Below, piece after piece: positions 8,613 to 19,468 of a stretch of DNA of 64,000 nt (position 1 is its first letter; every line of letters begins with the position of its first letter). The notes beneath the pieces are model-generated. The model searched no databases. It worked only from the letters and a program-made list of their open reading frames with translations, and was not told the DNA's origin. Source of the DNA: Christensenella sp. UBA1385 (GTDB lineage: Bacteria > Bacillota > Clostridia > Christensenellales > Aristaeellaceae); the NCBI GenBank assembly GCA_002305755.1, contig DBQV01000011.1, positions 22,885-86,884 of the forward strand, read 5' to 3'. The position numbers and the translations under genes were made by a program.

Positions 8613-9434
8613 ATGAAGGCAAAAACAAGCTCTCTGATCCTGAAGGCCGCCACCTGGGGCGCGGCCGGCATGACCTTTGCGGCGCTGCTCTTTCTGCTGG
8701 GCTACATCCTTGCGATGGGCATTCCTCACCTGAAGCCCTCGCTGTTTGAGGCAAGCTACAACAGCGTCAACGTATCGCTGCTGCCGGCGCTGGTGGACAC
8801 GGTGATCGTGGTGGCGCTGTCGCTTTTGATCGCCGTGCCGCTGGGGCTGTTCACCGCCATCTATCTGGTGGAGTATGCGCGCCGCGGCAGCCGCCTGGTG
8901 CGCGTGGTGCGCATGGGCGCGGAGACGCTCTCGGGCATTCCCTCCATCGTGTACGGGCTGTTCGGGCTGTTGTTTTTCGTGACGCGCCTGGGCTGGGGCT
9001 TCTCCGTGATGGCTGGCACCTTTACGCTGGCCATCATGATACTGCCCCTCATCATGCGCACCAGCGAGGAGAGCCTGAAGGCCGTTCCGGACAGCTACCG
9101 CGAGGGCTCCTTCGGCCTGGGCGCGGGCAGGCTGCGCACGGTGTTCCGCATCGTGCTGCCGGCGGCGGGGCCGGGAATACTGGCGGGCGTCATCCTTGCC
9201 GTCGGACGCATCGTGGGCGAGACGGCGGCGCTGATCTACACGCTGGGCACGGTGGCCCAGGTGCCGCCCACGCTGTTTGATTCCGGCCGCACGCTGGCCA
9301 TTCACATGTATGCCCTGTCCAGCGAGGGCCTGCATACGGGGGAGGCCTACGCCACCTCGGTGGTGCTGCTGGCGGTGGTGATCGGCATCAACGCCCTCTC
9401 CCGCGCGCTGGCAAGGCGCATAACCAATGCCTGA
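8613..9434 (+). CDS. pstA: phosphate ABC transporter permease PstA
   Basis: The second channel subunit of the phosphate importer, 273 residues with about six membrane helices. The EAA loop that docks on PstB reads SYREGSFGLGAGRLRTVFRIVLPAAGPG, followed by the typical AVGRIVGETAALIYTLGT stretch. A purine-rich AAAGGGG site precedes the ATG. The C-terminus is short and the pstB gene begins about 20 bases downstream. It pairs with PstC to form the heterodimeric transmembrane pore. Identification rests on the family motif and on its position between pstC and pstB. Confidence 0.93.
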   Translation: MKAKTSSLILKAATWGAAGMTFAALLFLLGYILAMGIPHLKPSLFEASYNSVNVSLLPALVDTVIVVALSLLIAVPLGLFTAIYLVEYARRGSRLVRVVRMGAETLSGIPSIVYGLFGLLFFVTRLGWGFSVMAGTFTLAIMILPLIMRTSEESLKAVPDSYREGSFGLGAGRLRTVFRIVLPAAGPGILAGVILAVGRIVGETAALIYTLGTVAQVPPTLFDSGRTLAIHMYALSSEGLHTGEAYATSVVLLAVVIGINALSRALARRITNA

Positions 9435-9453
9435 TCAAAATTAAAGAGTGAGT

Positions 9454-10206
9454 ATGATGGAAAAAATATCATTGCGCGATGTCAACCTGTGGTACGGAGA
9501 CTTTCAGGCCCTCAAAAACATCACCATGGACATGGAGGAAAACAGGATCACGGCCTTCATCGGTCCTTCGGGCTGCGGCAAATCCACGCTGCTCAAGTGC
9601 CTGAACCGCATGAACGATCTGGTGGAGGGATGCAGGGTAAGCGGCCAGCTGCTGCTGGACGGGCGCGACATCTACCGGCAGGAGGATGTGAACGCGCTGC
9701 GCAAGCGCGTGGGCATGGTCTTCCAGAAGCCCAACCCTTTTCCCATGTCGGTGTTTGACAACATCGCCTACGGGCCCCGCACGCACGGCATCAAGAGTCG
9801 CTCCCGGCTGGATGAGATCGTGGAAAAGGCCCTGCGCGACGCCGCGATCTGGGACGAGGTGAAGGACAGACTGAAAAAAAGCGCCCTCTCTCTCTCGGGC
9901 GGCCAGCAGCAGAGGCTGTGCATTGCCCGAGCGCTGGCCGTGGAGCCCGAGGTACTGCTGATGGACGAGCCTACCAGCGCGCTCGACCCGATCTCCACCG
10001 CAAAAATCGAGGAACTGGTCACGGAACTCAAAAAGAAGTATACTGTAATCATCGTCACGCACAATATGCAGCAGGCGACCCGCATATCGGACAGCACGGC
10101 GTTTTTTCTGCTGGGCGAGCTGATTGAGTACGGAGATACGGAGCAGGTTTTCTCCATGCCGCGCGACCAGAGATGCGAGGATTATATCACCGGGAGGTTT
10201 GGTTAA
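9454..10206 (+). CDS. pstB: phosphate ABC transporter ATPase PstB
   Basis: The ATP-hydrolysing subunit that powers phosphate import, bound to the inner face of PstC/PstA. Walker A is GPSGCGKST, the Q-loop lies in [13 protein letters not shown] (a PstB hallmark), the signature is LSGGQQQR, and Walker B is [12 protein letters not shown] followed by the switch histidine in [10 protein letters not shown]. Length is normal at about 250 residues. The start is ambiguous: GTG at 9448, ATG at 9454 and ATG at 9457 are all in frame. I prefer an ATG because AAAGAGTGAG would then sit at a usable ribosome-site distance. The TAA overlaps the phoU ATG. Confidence 0.95.
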   Translation: MMEKISLRDVNLWYGDFQALKNITMDMEENRITAFIGPSGCGKSTLLKCLNRMNDLVEGCRVSGQLLLDGRDIYRQEDVNALRKRVGMVFQKPNPFPMSVFDNIAYGPRTHGIKSRSRLDEIVEKALRDAAIWDEVKDRLKKSALSLSGGQQQRLCIARALAVEPEVLLMDEPTSALDPISTAKIEELVTELKKKYTVIIVTHNMQQATRISDSTAFFLLGELIEYGDTEQVFSMPRDQRCEDYITGRFG

Positions 10207-10868
10207 TGATACGCAGCAAGTTTGATCACCAGTTGCAGGTGCTCAACAACGAACTGATCGAGATGGGGGCCCTGATCGAGGCCGCCATCGCTTCTTCCGT
10301 GAAGGCGCTGAAGGAGCAGGATGTGGAGCTGGCCCGGCACATCGTGGAGGAGGATGCCGTCATCAACCGCAAGGAGCGTGACATCGAGACCATGTGCCTG
10401 CGCCTGCTGCTGCAGCAGCAGCCCGTAGCGCGCGACCTTCGGCTGATCTCCGCGGCCCTCAAGATGATCACCGACATGGAGCGTATCGGCGATCAGGCGG
10501 CGGACATCGCGGAGATCTCCATCTTTCTGGCCGACAAGCCCCACGTCAAGGAGCTGAAGGACATCCCCAAGATGGGCGAGACGACCGCCAAGATGGTCAC
10601 GCAGTCCATCGACGCCTTTGTGGAGAAGAACCTTGACCTGGCGCTGGCCGTGATCGCCTATGACGACGTGGTGGACGACCTGTTCACCCAGATCAAGCTG
10701 GAGCTGATCGACCTCATCCGCGAAGACAAGAACGCGGCGCAGGCAGCGATCGACCTGATGATGATCACCAAGTATCTGGAGCGCATCGGCGACCACGCGG
10801 TGAACGTGGCTGAGTGGGTGGTCTTTTCGATCACGGGCCAGCACGCCAAGGAAAAGGTGGGCGACTGA
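10206..10868 (+). CDS. phoU: phosphate signalling protein PhoU
   Basis: PhoU dampens the phosphate-starvation response by linking the Pst transporter to the PhoR kinase, and it restrains phosphate uptake. The 220-residue chain is all-helical with two PhoU repeats. Each has the family's metal-binding acidic pattern: MITDMERIGDQAADIAE near residue 90 and MMITKYLERIGDHAVNVAEW near 195. The start is taken at the ATG that overlaps the pstB stop (TAATG at 10204-10208), which gives [11 protein letters not shown], a standard PhoU beginning. The TGA overlaps the next ATG. Confidence 0.95.
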   Translation: MIRSKFDHQLQVLNNELIEMGALIEAAIASSVKALKEQDVELARHIVEEDAVINRKERDIETMCLRLLLQQQPVARDLRLISAALKMITDMERIGDQAADIAEISIFLADKPHVKELKDIPKMGETTAKMVTQSIDAFVEKNLDLALAVIAYDDVVDDLFTQIKLELIDLIREDKNAAQAAIDLMMITKYLERIGDHAVNVAEWVVFSITGQHAKEKVGD

Positions 10869-11545
10869 TGCCGCTGATCTACATCGTGGAAGACGACGAG
10901 GACATCAGAGAGCTGATCGTCTACGCGCTCAGCGGCGCGGGCTTTGAGTGCGCCGGCTTTGAAGAGGCCGGCGCCTTTCGGAGCGCGCTGGAGGAGCGCA
11001 GGCCCGATCTCGCCCTGCTGGACATCATGCTGCCGGGTGAGGATGGTCTGAGCCTGCTCAAGAGGCTGCGCGCCGACTCGCGCCATTCGTCTCTGCCGGT
11101 CATCATGCTGACGGCCAAGGGCAGCGAAGCGGACAAGGTGAGGGGCCTCAACCTGGGCGCGGACGACTATATCAGCAAGCCCTTTGGCGTGACGGAGCTG
11201 ACCGCCCGCATCCATGCCGTGTTGCGCCGCGCGGGCGAAGGGCAGCGTGAGGAGGAGACGATCAGCTTCCGCGATCTGCTGCTCAATGCCGACCGGCGTG
11301 AGGTGAAGGTGGGCGGCGAGAGCGTGCAGCTGACATACCGGGAGTTTGAGCTGCTGCAGTACCTGATGCGCAACAGCGGCATTGTGCTCAGCCGCAACAG
11401 GCTGATGGACGCCGTCTGGGGCTATGACTACGCGGGCGAGAGCCGCACGGTGGACATGCATATCAAATCGCTGCGCCAGAAGCTGGGGGCGGCGGGCGAC
11501 TATATCAAAACGGTACGGAACGTCGGCTATAAAATCGGGGACTGA
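10868..11545 (+). CDS. phoB: PhoB/PhoP-type response regulator
   Basis: An OmpR-class DNA-binding response regulator of 225 residues. The receiver domain has the acidic pocket (EDDED, residues 8-12), the phospho-acceptor Asp52 in LALLDIMLPG and the Lys in YISKPF. The C-terminal winged helix has the usual LTYREFELLQYL start and the recognition part ending SRTVDMHIKSLRQKL. Its place after phoU, followed at once by the sensor kinase, identifies it as the phosphate regulator (PhoB in Proteobacteria, PhoP in Bacillus). The TTACA repeats at 6821-6836 are a candidate target, which would make the operon self-regulated. The ATG overlaps the phoU stop (TGATG). Confidence 0.93.
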   Translation: MPLIYIVEDDEDIRELIVYALSGAGFECAGFEEAGAFRSALEERRPDLALLDIMLPGEDGLSLLKRLRADSRHSSLPVIMLTAKGSEADKVRGLNLGADDYISKPFGVTELTARIHAVLRRAGEGQREEETISFRDLLLNADRREVKVGGESVQLTYREFELLQYLMRNSGIVLSRNRLMDAVWGYDYAGESRTVDMHIKSLRQKLGAAGDYIKTVRNVGYKIGD

Positions 11546-11547
11546 GC

Positions 11548-13149
11548 ATGGAAAAACGCATCTTCCGCGCCATGAGCCTTTTGATGCTGCTGACCACGCT
11601 TTTTGTCGCGCTGCTCTGGGGCGTGACCGCTTCGCTGCGCCTGCCCGATGATTCGCGCGAGAGGCTGCGGACCGTGCGTGTCACGCTGCTGGACAGTGAG
11701 GGAACGGTGCTGTTTGACAGCAGCGCCGATCCGCGGGGGCTTGAGAACCACCTTGACCGGGATGAGGTGCAGCAGGCGCTTGCGGAGGGCTATGGCGAGA
11801 GCAGGCGCTTCTCGCAGACCCTGCAGGCTGACAGCTACTACTATGCCAAGGTGATGGAGGACGGGCGGATCCTGCGCCTGGCGTTTACGGCGGACACGCT
11901 GCGCGCGCAGCTGCTCAGGCAGCTGCCTCTTGCGCTGGCGGGGCTGGCGCTCTCGCTGGGCTTTGCCGCCTTGCTGGCCAAACGGCTCACGCGCAGCATC
12001 GTGGACCCCATCAACGGGCTGGATCTCTTCGGCCCGCCGCCCGAGGGCTACCATGAGCTCATCCCCCTCTACCGCCGCATTGAGGCGCAGCGGCGGGAGC
12101 TGTCGAGGCAATTGGCCGAGATGGAAGGGCGCAGCGCCACCATCAGCGCCATCACCGAGAACATGCGCGAGGGCCTGCTGCTTCTGGACCCGCGGGGAAG
12201 GGTGGCGCTGGCCAACGGCAGCGTGCTGAGGCTCTTTGGGCAGACGGGCGCGGCCGGCAAAAGCGTCCTGCAGCTTTGCCGTGACCCAGCTTTCACCGCC
12301 GAGGTCAAGCGCTGCCTGGCCGGGGAGAAGGCCGAGTGCACGCTGCAGCTGAAGGAGAGGACCTATCAGGTGCTGTTGAACCCCGTATTTCGGGAGAAGG
12401 AGCAGAGCGGCGGGGTGGTCTTTTTCATCGATGTGACCGAGCGCCATATCGCCGAGCGCCAGCGAAAGGAGTTTTCGGCCAACGTGTCGCACGAGCTGAA
12501 AACGCCGCTGACCACCATTTCCGCCCTGTCGGAGATGATGAGCGAGGGCCAGGTCCGTCAGGAGGATATGCAGCGCTTCGCCGGGCGCATCAAGCAGCAG
12601 TCGGACCGGCTGGTCAACATCGTGGAGGACATCATCCGCCTCTCGGCCTTTGACGAAGGCCGGGCGGAGGGCGAGATGGAACGCGTGGACGTGGGCGAGC
12701 TGTGCCGCGGCGTGCTGGACAGCCTGAAGGACAAGGCCGGCGAGCGCGGGGTGAGCCTGCGCCCGATGGGCGAGGAGGCCCTCATCCTGTGGGGCAACCG
12801 CCGGATGCTGGACGAAATGATATTCAACCTGGTGGACAATGCGGTCAAATATAACCGGGAGGGCGGCAGCGTGACGCTGTCCTGGGAACGGTCGGGGGAC
12901 GAATGCCTGATCCGCGTGCGCGATACGGGCATCGGTATCCCCAAGCAGCATCAGGAACATATCTTCGAGCGCTTCTACCGGGCAGACAAGAGCCGGTCCA
13001 AAAAAACGGGCGGCACGGGCCTGGGCCTCTCCATCGTCAAGCATGTGGCGGAGTACCACGGAGGCCGCGTGGAGGTGGAGAGCACAGAAGGCGAGGGCAG
13101 CCTGTTCACCTGCCGGCTTCCCCTGTCCCAGCAGCCGGGGACGGCTTGA
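11548..13149 (+). CDS. phoR: PhoR-type sensor histidine kinase
   Basis: The membrane sensor kinase partner of the preceding regulator, 533 residues. A transmembrane helix lies near residues 8-28. A short extracytoplasmic region follows, then a second membrane segment near 125-150 (LPLALAGLALSLGFAALLA) and a HAMP-like stretch. A PAS domain (NMREGLLLLDPRGRVALAN) precedes the HisKA domain with phospho-acceptor His315 in SANVSHELKTPLTT. The ATPase domain has N (DNAVKYN), G1 (RVRDTGIGIP) and G2 (GTGLGLSIVKH) boxes. The start is two bases after the phoB-like stop. A terminator at 13168 ends the operon. Confidence 0.93.
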   Translation: MEKRIFRAMSLLMLLTTLFVALLWGVTASLRLPDDSRERLRTVRVTLLDSEGTVLFDSSADPRGLENHLDRDEVQQALAEGYGESRRFSQTLQADSYYYAKVMEDGRILRLAFTADTLRAQLLRQLPLALAGLALSLGFAALLAKRLTRSIVDPINGLDLFGPPPEGYHELIPLYRRIEAQRRELSRQLAEMEGRSATISAITENMREGLLLLDPRGRVALANGSVLRLFGQTGAAGKSVLQLCRDPAFTAEVKRCLAGEKAECTLQLKERTYQVLLNPVFREKEQSGGVVFFIDVTERHIAERQRKEFSANVSHELKTPLTTISALSEMMSEGQVRQEDMQRFAGRIKQQSDRLVNIVEDIIRLSAFDEGRAEGEMERVDVGELCRGVLDSLKDKAGERGVSLRPMGEEALILWGNRRMLDEMIFNLVDNAVKYNREGGSVTLSWERSGDECLIRVRDTGIGIPKQHQEHIFERFYRADKSRSKKTGGTGLGLSIVKHVAEYHGGRVEVESTEGEGSLFTCRLPLSQQPGTA

Positions 13150-13167
13150 GCTGTAACCAAATTATAC

Positions 13168-13205
13168 AAACGCCTGATAAAGCTGATTTATCAGGCGTTT
13201 CTTAT
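13168..13205 (+). terminator. Rho-independent terminator ending the pst-pho operon
   Basis: A perfect 14-bp stem (13168-13181 with 13187-13200) with a 5-base loop. The 3' arm ends in GTTT and is followed by CTTAT. It sits 18 bases after the kinase stop. Confidence 0.85.
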
Positions 13206-13236
13206 GATTGTCTGTTTGCTGACCCCTTTGCCGCGC

Positions 13237-13265
13237 TTCACTTTTTGACCATTTTATGGTATCAT
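13237..13265 (+). promoter_or_regulatory. promoter for gyrB-gyrA
   Basis: TTCACT (13237-13242) and TATCAT (13260-13265) with a 17-base spacer. A nearby TTGACC at 13245 is too close to any -10 box to be used. The leader before the gyrB ATG is about 40 bases and contains the short repeat CGCGCCCGCGGGGCGCG. Confidence 0.5.
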
Positions 13266-13276
13266 ATTCTTTGTGA

Positions 13277-15283
<2,007 letters not shown>

Positions 15284-15301
15284 GCGGAGGAAGGGGAGAA
15301 C

Positions 15302-17818
15302 ATGAGCGATATCAAGGACAGGCTGCTGCCGGCGGACCTGGAGAGCGAGCTGAAAACATCCTTTATTTCCTACGCTATGGCGGTCATCATCAACCGTGCC
15401 CTGCCCGACGTGCGCGACGGGCTGAAGCCCGTGCACAGGCGCATCCTCTACGCGATGAACGAGCTGGGCATGACCAGCGACAAGCCCTTCCGCAAGAGCG
15501 CGCGCATCGTGGGCGAGGTGCTGGGCAAGTATCACCCCCACGGCGACAGCAGCGTGTACGACGCCATGGTGCGCCTGGCGCAGGATTTTTCCACCCGCGC
15601 CCTGCTGGTGGAAGGACAGGGCAACTTCGGCTCGGTGGACGGCGACGGCGCGGCCGCCATGCGTTATACCGAGGCGAGGCTGTCAAAGCTCTCGGGCTAC
15701 CTGCTGGGTGAGATAGATAAGGACACGGTCGATTTTTATCCCAACTTCGATGAAACGCTGATGCAGCCCGCCGTGCTGCCGGCAAGGTTCCCAAACCTTC
15801 TGGTCAACGGCTCCAGCGGCATCGCGGTCGGCATGGCCACCAACATCCCCCCGCACAATCTGGGCGAGGTGATCGACGGCGTGGTCGCCCTGATCGACAA
15901 GCCGGACATCGGCCTGGACGAGCTGATGGAGCATATCAAGGGGCCGGACTTTCCCACGGGCGGCGTGATCCTGGGGCGCAGCGGCATCCGAGAGGCTTAC
16001 TATACGGGGCGCGGCCGCATCGTGACCCGCGCCAGATCCGAGATCGAGAGCCTGCCAAACGGGCGCGACCGCATCATCGTGTCCGAGATCCCCTACGCGG
16101 TGAACAAGGCCAAGCTCATCAGCAAGATCGCGGAGCTGGTGCATGAAAAGCGCATCGACGGCATCAGCGACCTGCGCGATGAGTCCGACCGCAACGGCAT
16201 GCGCATCGTGATCGAGCTGAAAAAGGACGCGCAGCCCAGCGTGGTGCTCAGCTACCTGTACAAGCACACCCAGATGCAGGAGACCTTCGGCGCCATCATG
16301 CTGGCGCTGGTGGACGGCCAGCCCCGCGTGCTCAGCCTGAAAGAGATGCTTTACTACTATGTGGAGCATCAGAAGGACGTGGTGACCCGCCGCACGAAGT
16401 ATGACCTTGACAAGGCGCGCGCCCGCTCGCACATCCTGGAAGGCCTGCTGAAGGCGCTGGCCAACATCGACGAGGTGGTGCACCTGATCCGCTCGTCCAA
16501 GGACACGCCCACGGCCAAGGCCCGCCTGATCGAGCGCTTTGAGTTTTCCGAGGCGCAGGCGCAGGCGATCCTGGACATGCGCCTTGCCCGCCTGACCAAC
16601 CTGGAGGCGGACAAGCTGCAGGCGGAATACGACGAGCTTCAGAAGACCATCGCCTATCTGGAGAGCATACTGGCCGATGAGAGCCTGCTGATGAAGGTCA
16701 TCAAGGAGGAGCTGCTGGCCGTTCGCGCCAAACACGCGGACGAGCGGCGCACCGAGATCAGCGCGGTGGAGGGCGAGATCGACATTGAGGATCTGATCCC
16801 CGTGGATGACATGGTGGTCACCATGACCCATTTTGGCTATGTGAAGCGCCTGAGCCAGTCCACCTACCGCTCGCAGAACCGCGGCGGCAAGGGCATATCG
16901 GCGCTGACCACCAGGGAGGAGGACTTTGTCGAGAAGCTCTACGTGGTCAATTCCCACAGCGACCTGCTCTTTTTCACCAACCAGGGCCGCGTGTTCGGCC
17001 TCAAGTGCTACGAGATCCCGGAGGCCGGGCGCACCGCCAAGGGCACGGCCATCGTGAACCTTCTGCAGCTGCAGGGCGGCGAGAAGGTGACCATGATGAT
17101 GCCTGTGCCCGACCGCGAGAGCGAGGACTACCTGATGATGGCCACGCGCGGCGGCCTGATCAAGAAGACGGCCCTGTCTGAGTTCCGGAACCTGCGGCGC
17201 AGCGGCATGATCGCGCTGACGCTGCAGGAGGGGGACGAGCTGATCGGCGTGCAGCTGACGCGCGGCGACGAGGAGATCATGCTGGCCTCTCGCCTGGGTA
17301 AGTGCATCCGCTTCAGCGAAAAGAGCATCCGGCCCACCGGGCGCTCGTCGCAGGGCGTGCGCAGCATGAAGCTGGCCGACGGAGACGAGCTGGTATCCAT
17401 GAGCCTGGTGGAAGAGGGCAAGCAGGTGCTGTGCATCACGGAGCTGGGCTTTGGCAAACGCACCGACAGCGAGGAATACCGCGAGCAGGGCCGCGCCGGC
17501 AAGGGCATCTCGGTGATGAACCTGACGGACAAGACCGGCGCGCTGGCGGCCATGCTGATGGCTTCCGAAAACGACGAGCTGATGATCATCACCGACGACG
17601 GCACCATCATCCGCACCCGGGTGGAAGAGATAAGGCAGACCGGCCGCGTCACCCAGGGCGTGCGCATGATGCGCGTGGCCGAAGGCAGCCGCATCGTGGA
17701 TGTGGACATCGCCGCCCCAGAGGATGGGGATCAGGAGGACGAGCCTGGGGAGATCCCGCCCGGAGACGACCTGCCCGAAGACGCTGAGGGCGATGAGGAC
17801 GCCGAAGAGGACATCTGA
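15302..17818 (+). CDS. gyrA: DNA gyrase subunit A
   Basis: The DNA-cutting subunit of gyrase, 838 residues. The catalytic tyrosine is Tyr122 in [10 protein letters not shown], the same number as in Escherichia coli. The quinolone region reads [12 protein letters not shown] with Ser83 and Asp87, the susceptible-type residues. The beta-pinwheel C-terminal domain carries a GyrA-box variant (QNRGGKG, near residue 525), which marks it as gyrase rather than topoisomerase IV. The last ~35 residues are a highly acidic tail (E/D/G/P). A GGAGGAAGGGGAG site precedes the ATG. A strong hairpin follows within ten bases of the stop. Confidence 0.98.
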   Translation: MSDIKDRLLPADLESELKTSFISYAMAVIINRALPDVRDGLKPVHRRILYAMNELGMTSDKPFRKSARIVGEVLGKYHPHGDSSVYDAMVRLAQDFSTRALLVEGQGNFGSVDGDGAAAMRYTEARLSKLSGYLLGEIDKDTVDFYPNFDETLMQPAVLPARFPNLLVNGSSGIAVGMATNIPPHNLGEVIDGVVALIDKPDIGLDELMEHIKGPDFPTGGVILGRSGIREAYYTGRGRIVTRARSEIESLPNGRDRIIVSEIPYAVNKAKLISKIAELVHEKRIDGISDLRDESDRNGMRIVIELKKDAQPSVVLSYLYKHTQMQETFGAIMLALVDGQPRVLSLKEMLYYYVEHQKDVVTRRTKYDLDKARARSHILEGLLKALANIDEVVHLIRSSKDTPTAKARLIERFEFSEAQAQAILDMRLARLTNLEADKLQAEYDELQKTIAYLESILADESLLMKVIKEELLAVRAKHADERRTEISAVEGEIDIEDLIPVDDMVVTMTHFGYVKRLSQSTYRSQNRGGKGISALTTREEDFVEKLYVVNSHSDLLFFTNQGRVFGLKCYEIPEAGRTAKGTAIVNLLQLQGGEKVTMMMPVPDRESEDYLMMATRGGLIKKTALSEFRNLRRSGMIALTLQEGDELIGVQLTRGDEEIMLASRLGKCIRFSEKSIRPTGRSSQGVRSMKLADGDELVSMSLVEEGKQVLCITELGFGKRTDSEEYREQGRAGKGISVMNLTDKTGALAAMLMASENDELMIITDDGTIIRTRVEEIRQTGRVTQGVRMMRVAEGSRIVDVDIAAPEDGDQEDEPGEIPPGDDLPEDAEGDEDAEEDI

Positions 17819-17826
17819 TCAACAAG

Positions 17827-17860
17827 GCGCGAAGGGGGAGGAGAGCCTCCCCCTTCGCGC
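17827..17860 (+). terminator. GC hairpin after gyrA, no T-tract
   Basis: A perfect 15-bp stem (17827-17841 with 17846-17860) closed by the loop AGAG. No T-run follows. The next gene's ATG is only 13 bases downstream, so the hairpin abuts its ribosome site. It may attenuate readthrough or stabilise the gyrA 3' end rather than terminate fully. Confidence 0.45.
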
Positions 17861-17872
17861 GCATGGAGCGAT

Positions 17873-19468
17873 ATGACCCAAAAACAGAAATCCCTGGCGG
17901 GGGGCATCGGCATCCTGAGCGTAGCCGGGCTGATCTGCAAGATCGTCGGCGTGCTCTATCAGATACCGCTCAACAACAGCATCGGGCCGGAGGGCATGGG
18001 GGTCTACAACCTGGTTTTCCCCACCTACAACCTGCTGCTGTCCATCTCCACTGTGGGCATCCCGGTGGCCATCTCCCGCATGGTGGCGCAGTATCTGGCG
18101 CAGAACGACCCGCGCAACGCGGGAAGGACCTTCAAGACCTCCCTGAGCATCCTGGCCGCCTTTGGCCTGGCGGCCACGGCCTTCATGATGCTCTCCTACC
18201 AGAGCCTCGGGCGCGCGACCGCGACGGCGGAATCCTCCCTCGGCTTCCTCGCCATCGCGCCCAGCCTGCTGCTGGTCAGCGTGATGAGCGCTTTCCGGGG
18301 TTTTATGCAGGGCAGGCGGCGCATGGCGCCGACAGCCATTTCCCAGCTGATCGAGCAGGTGGGCAAGGTGTTCATCGCGCTGCCCTTCGCGGTGCTGGGC
18401 ATGCGGCGCGGCGGCTATGCCATGGGCGCCGCCGGCGCGCTGCTGGGCACCTCGGTGGCCGAGGCGGCGGCCCTTCTCTATATGGCGGCCGACTACTATC
18501 TGCACCGGGGCGATCTTCTGACCCTGCCGCAATCGGACAGGCCACAGGAGACGAGGGGCAGCCTGGTGCGCGAGATCACGGCCATCTCCATCCCCATCAC
18601 CATCGGGGCCAGCATCGTGCCCCTGGCGGGGCTGGTGGACAGCTTTATGCTCAAACGCATCATGCAGGGCTATATGTCCGAGGCGCAGGCCCTGGTCAGC
18701 TACGGCGTGTACTCGGGCCCCGTGATTTCCCTGATCAACGTGCCCACGGCGCTGGCGGCGGCCATCTCGGCCAACCTGGTGCCGGCCATTTCCCACGCGC
18801 TGGCGGGGGGCAATGAGGGCCGCGTACGCGAGGAATCCGCCACGGGCCTTCGTCTGGCTTCGGTGGTGGGCTTCCCCTGCTCGGTCGGGCTCAGCCTGCT
18901 GGCGGAGCCCGTGCTGTTCCTCCTGTTCGGCAGGGGCGGGCGCTACACGCCCGATCAGCTGCGGCTGGGCGCGAGGCTGCTGGAGATCAGCAGCCTGACC
19001 ATCCTGTTTTTCATCCAGGTGCAGGCGACCAGCGCTATTTTGCAGGCGCTCAAGCGGCAGCGCATCCCCATGTACACGCTGGCGCTGGGCGTGGCGGTGA
19101 AGATGGCCTTCAACTACAGCCTTGTCGCCATCCCCTCGGTGGGCATACAGGGCGCGCCCTATGCCTCGCTGCTTTGCTATATCGTCAGCCTGGTGCCGAA
19201 CCTTTACTATGTTCGCAGGCACGCGGGCCTCAAGCTGCGCATGCAGGAGATACTCTGGCGGCCGCTGCTGGCCACGCTCGCGATGGCGGCGCTGCTGCTG
19301 CCCCTCAGGCAGCTGCTGGGCGAGCGCCTGGCCGGCTCCTGGCTCTGGATGGGGGCGGCCATCACCCTGGGGGCGCTGTGCTACTTCGGCTTCGCGCTGA
19401 AGCTGCGGGCCGTGCTGCCCACCGATCTGCCGGGTTTTATCAGAAAGAGGTTGTATAAGCATGTTTGA
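17873..19468 (+). CDS. MVF/MOP-family flippase, YabM/SpoVB type
   Basis: A polytopic membrane protein (531 residues, about 14 hydrophobic helices) of the exporter family that includes SpoVB, YabM and the lipid II flippase MurJ. The N-terminal stretch GILSVAGLICKIVGVLYQIPLNNSIGPEGMGVYNLVFPTY is characteristic of the clostridial SpoVB/YabM branch (shown here only as a location, residues ~10-50). It probably moves an undecaprenyl-linked cell-envelope precursor across the membrane. The gene order flippase, MazG, (HU), RqcP matches yabM-yabN-yabO of Bacillus, which favours YabM. The stop overlaps the mazG start by eight bases. The substrate is not known. Confidence 0.85.
   Translation: MTQKQKSLAGGIGILSVAGLICKIVGVLYQIPLNNSIGPEGMGVYNLVFPTYNLLLSISTVGIPVAISRMVAQYLAQNDPRNAGRTFKTSLSILAAFGLAATAFMMLSYQSLGRATATAESSLGFLAIAPSLLLVSVMSAFRGFMQGRRRMAPTAISQLIEQVGKVFIALPFAVLGMRRGGYAMGAAGALLGTSVAEAAALLYMAADYYLHRGDLLTLPQSDRPQETRGSLVREITAISIPITIGASIVPLAGLVDSFMLKRIMQGYMSEAQALVSYGVYSGPVISLINVPTALAAAISANLVPAISHALAGGNEGRVREESATGLRLASVVGFPCSVGLSLLAEPVLFLLFGRGGRYTPDQLRLGARLLEISSLTILFFIQVQATSAILQALKRQRIPMYTLALGVAVKMAFNYSLVAIPSVGIQGAPYASLLCYIVSLVPNLYYVRRHAGLKLRMQEILWRPLLATLAMAALLLPLRQLLGERLAGSWLWMGAAITLGALCYFGFALKLRAVLPTDLPGFIRKRLYKHV

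Noticed and set aside
11900..12000. A second gene start within the sensor kinase
   Set aside because: The frame is continuous with membrane helix, PAS and kinase domains expected in one PhoR-type protein.
13245..13250. TTGACC as the -35 of gyrB
   Set aside because: No -10-like hexamer lies 16-18 bases downstream; TTCACT/TATCAT fits better.
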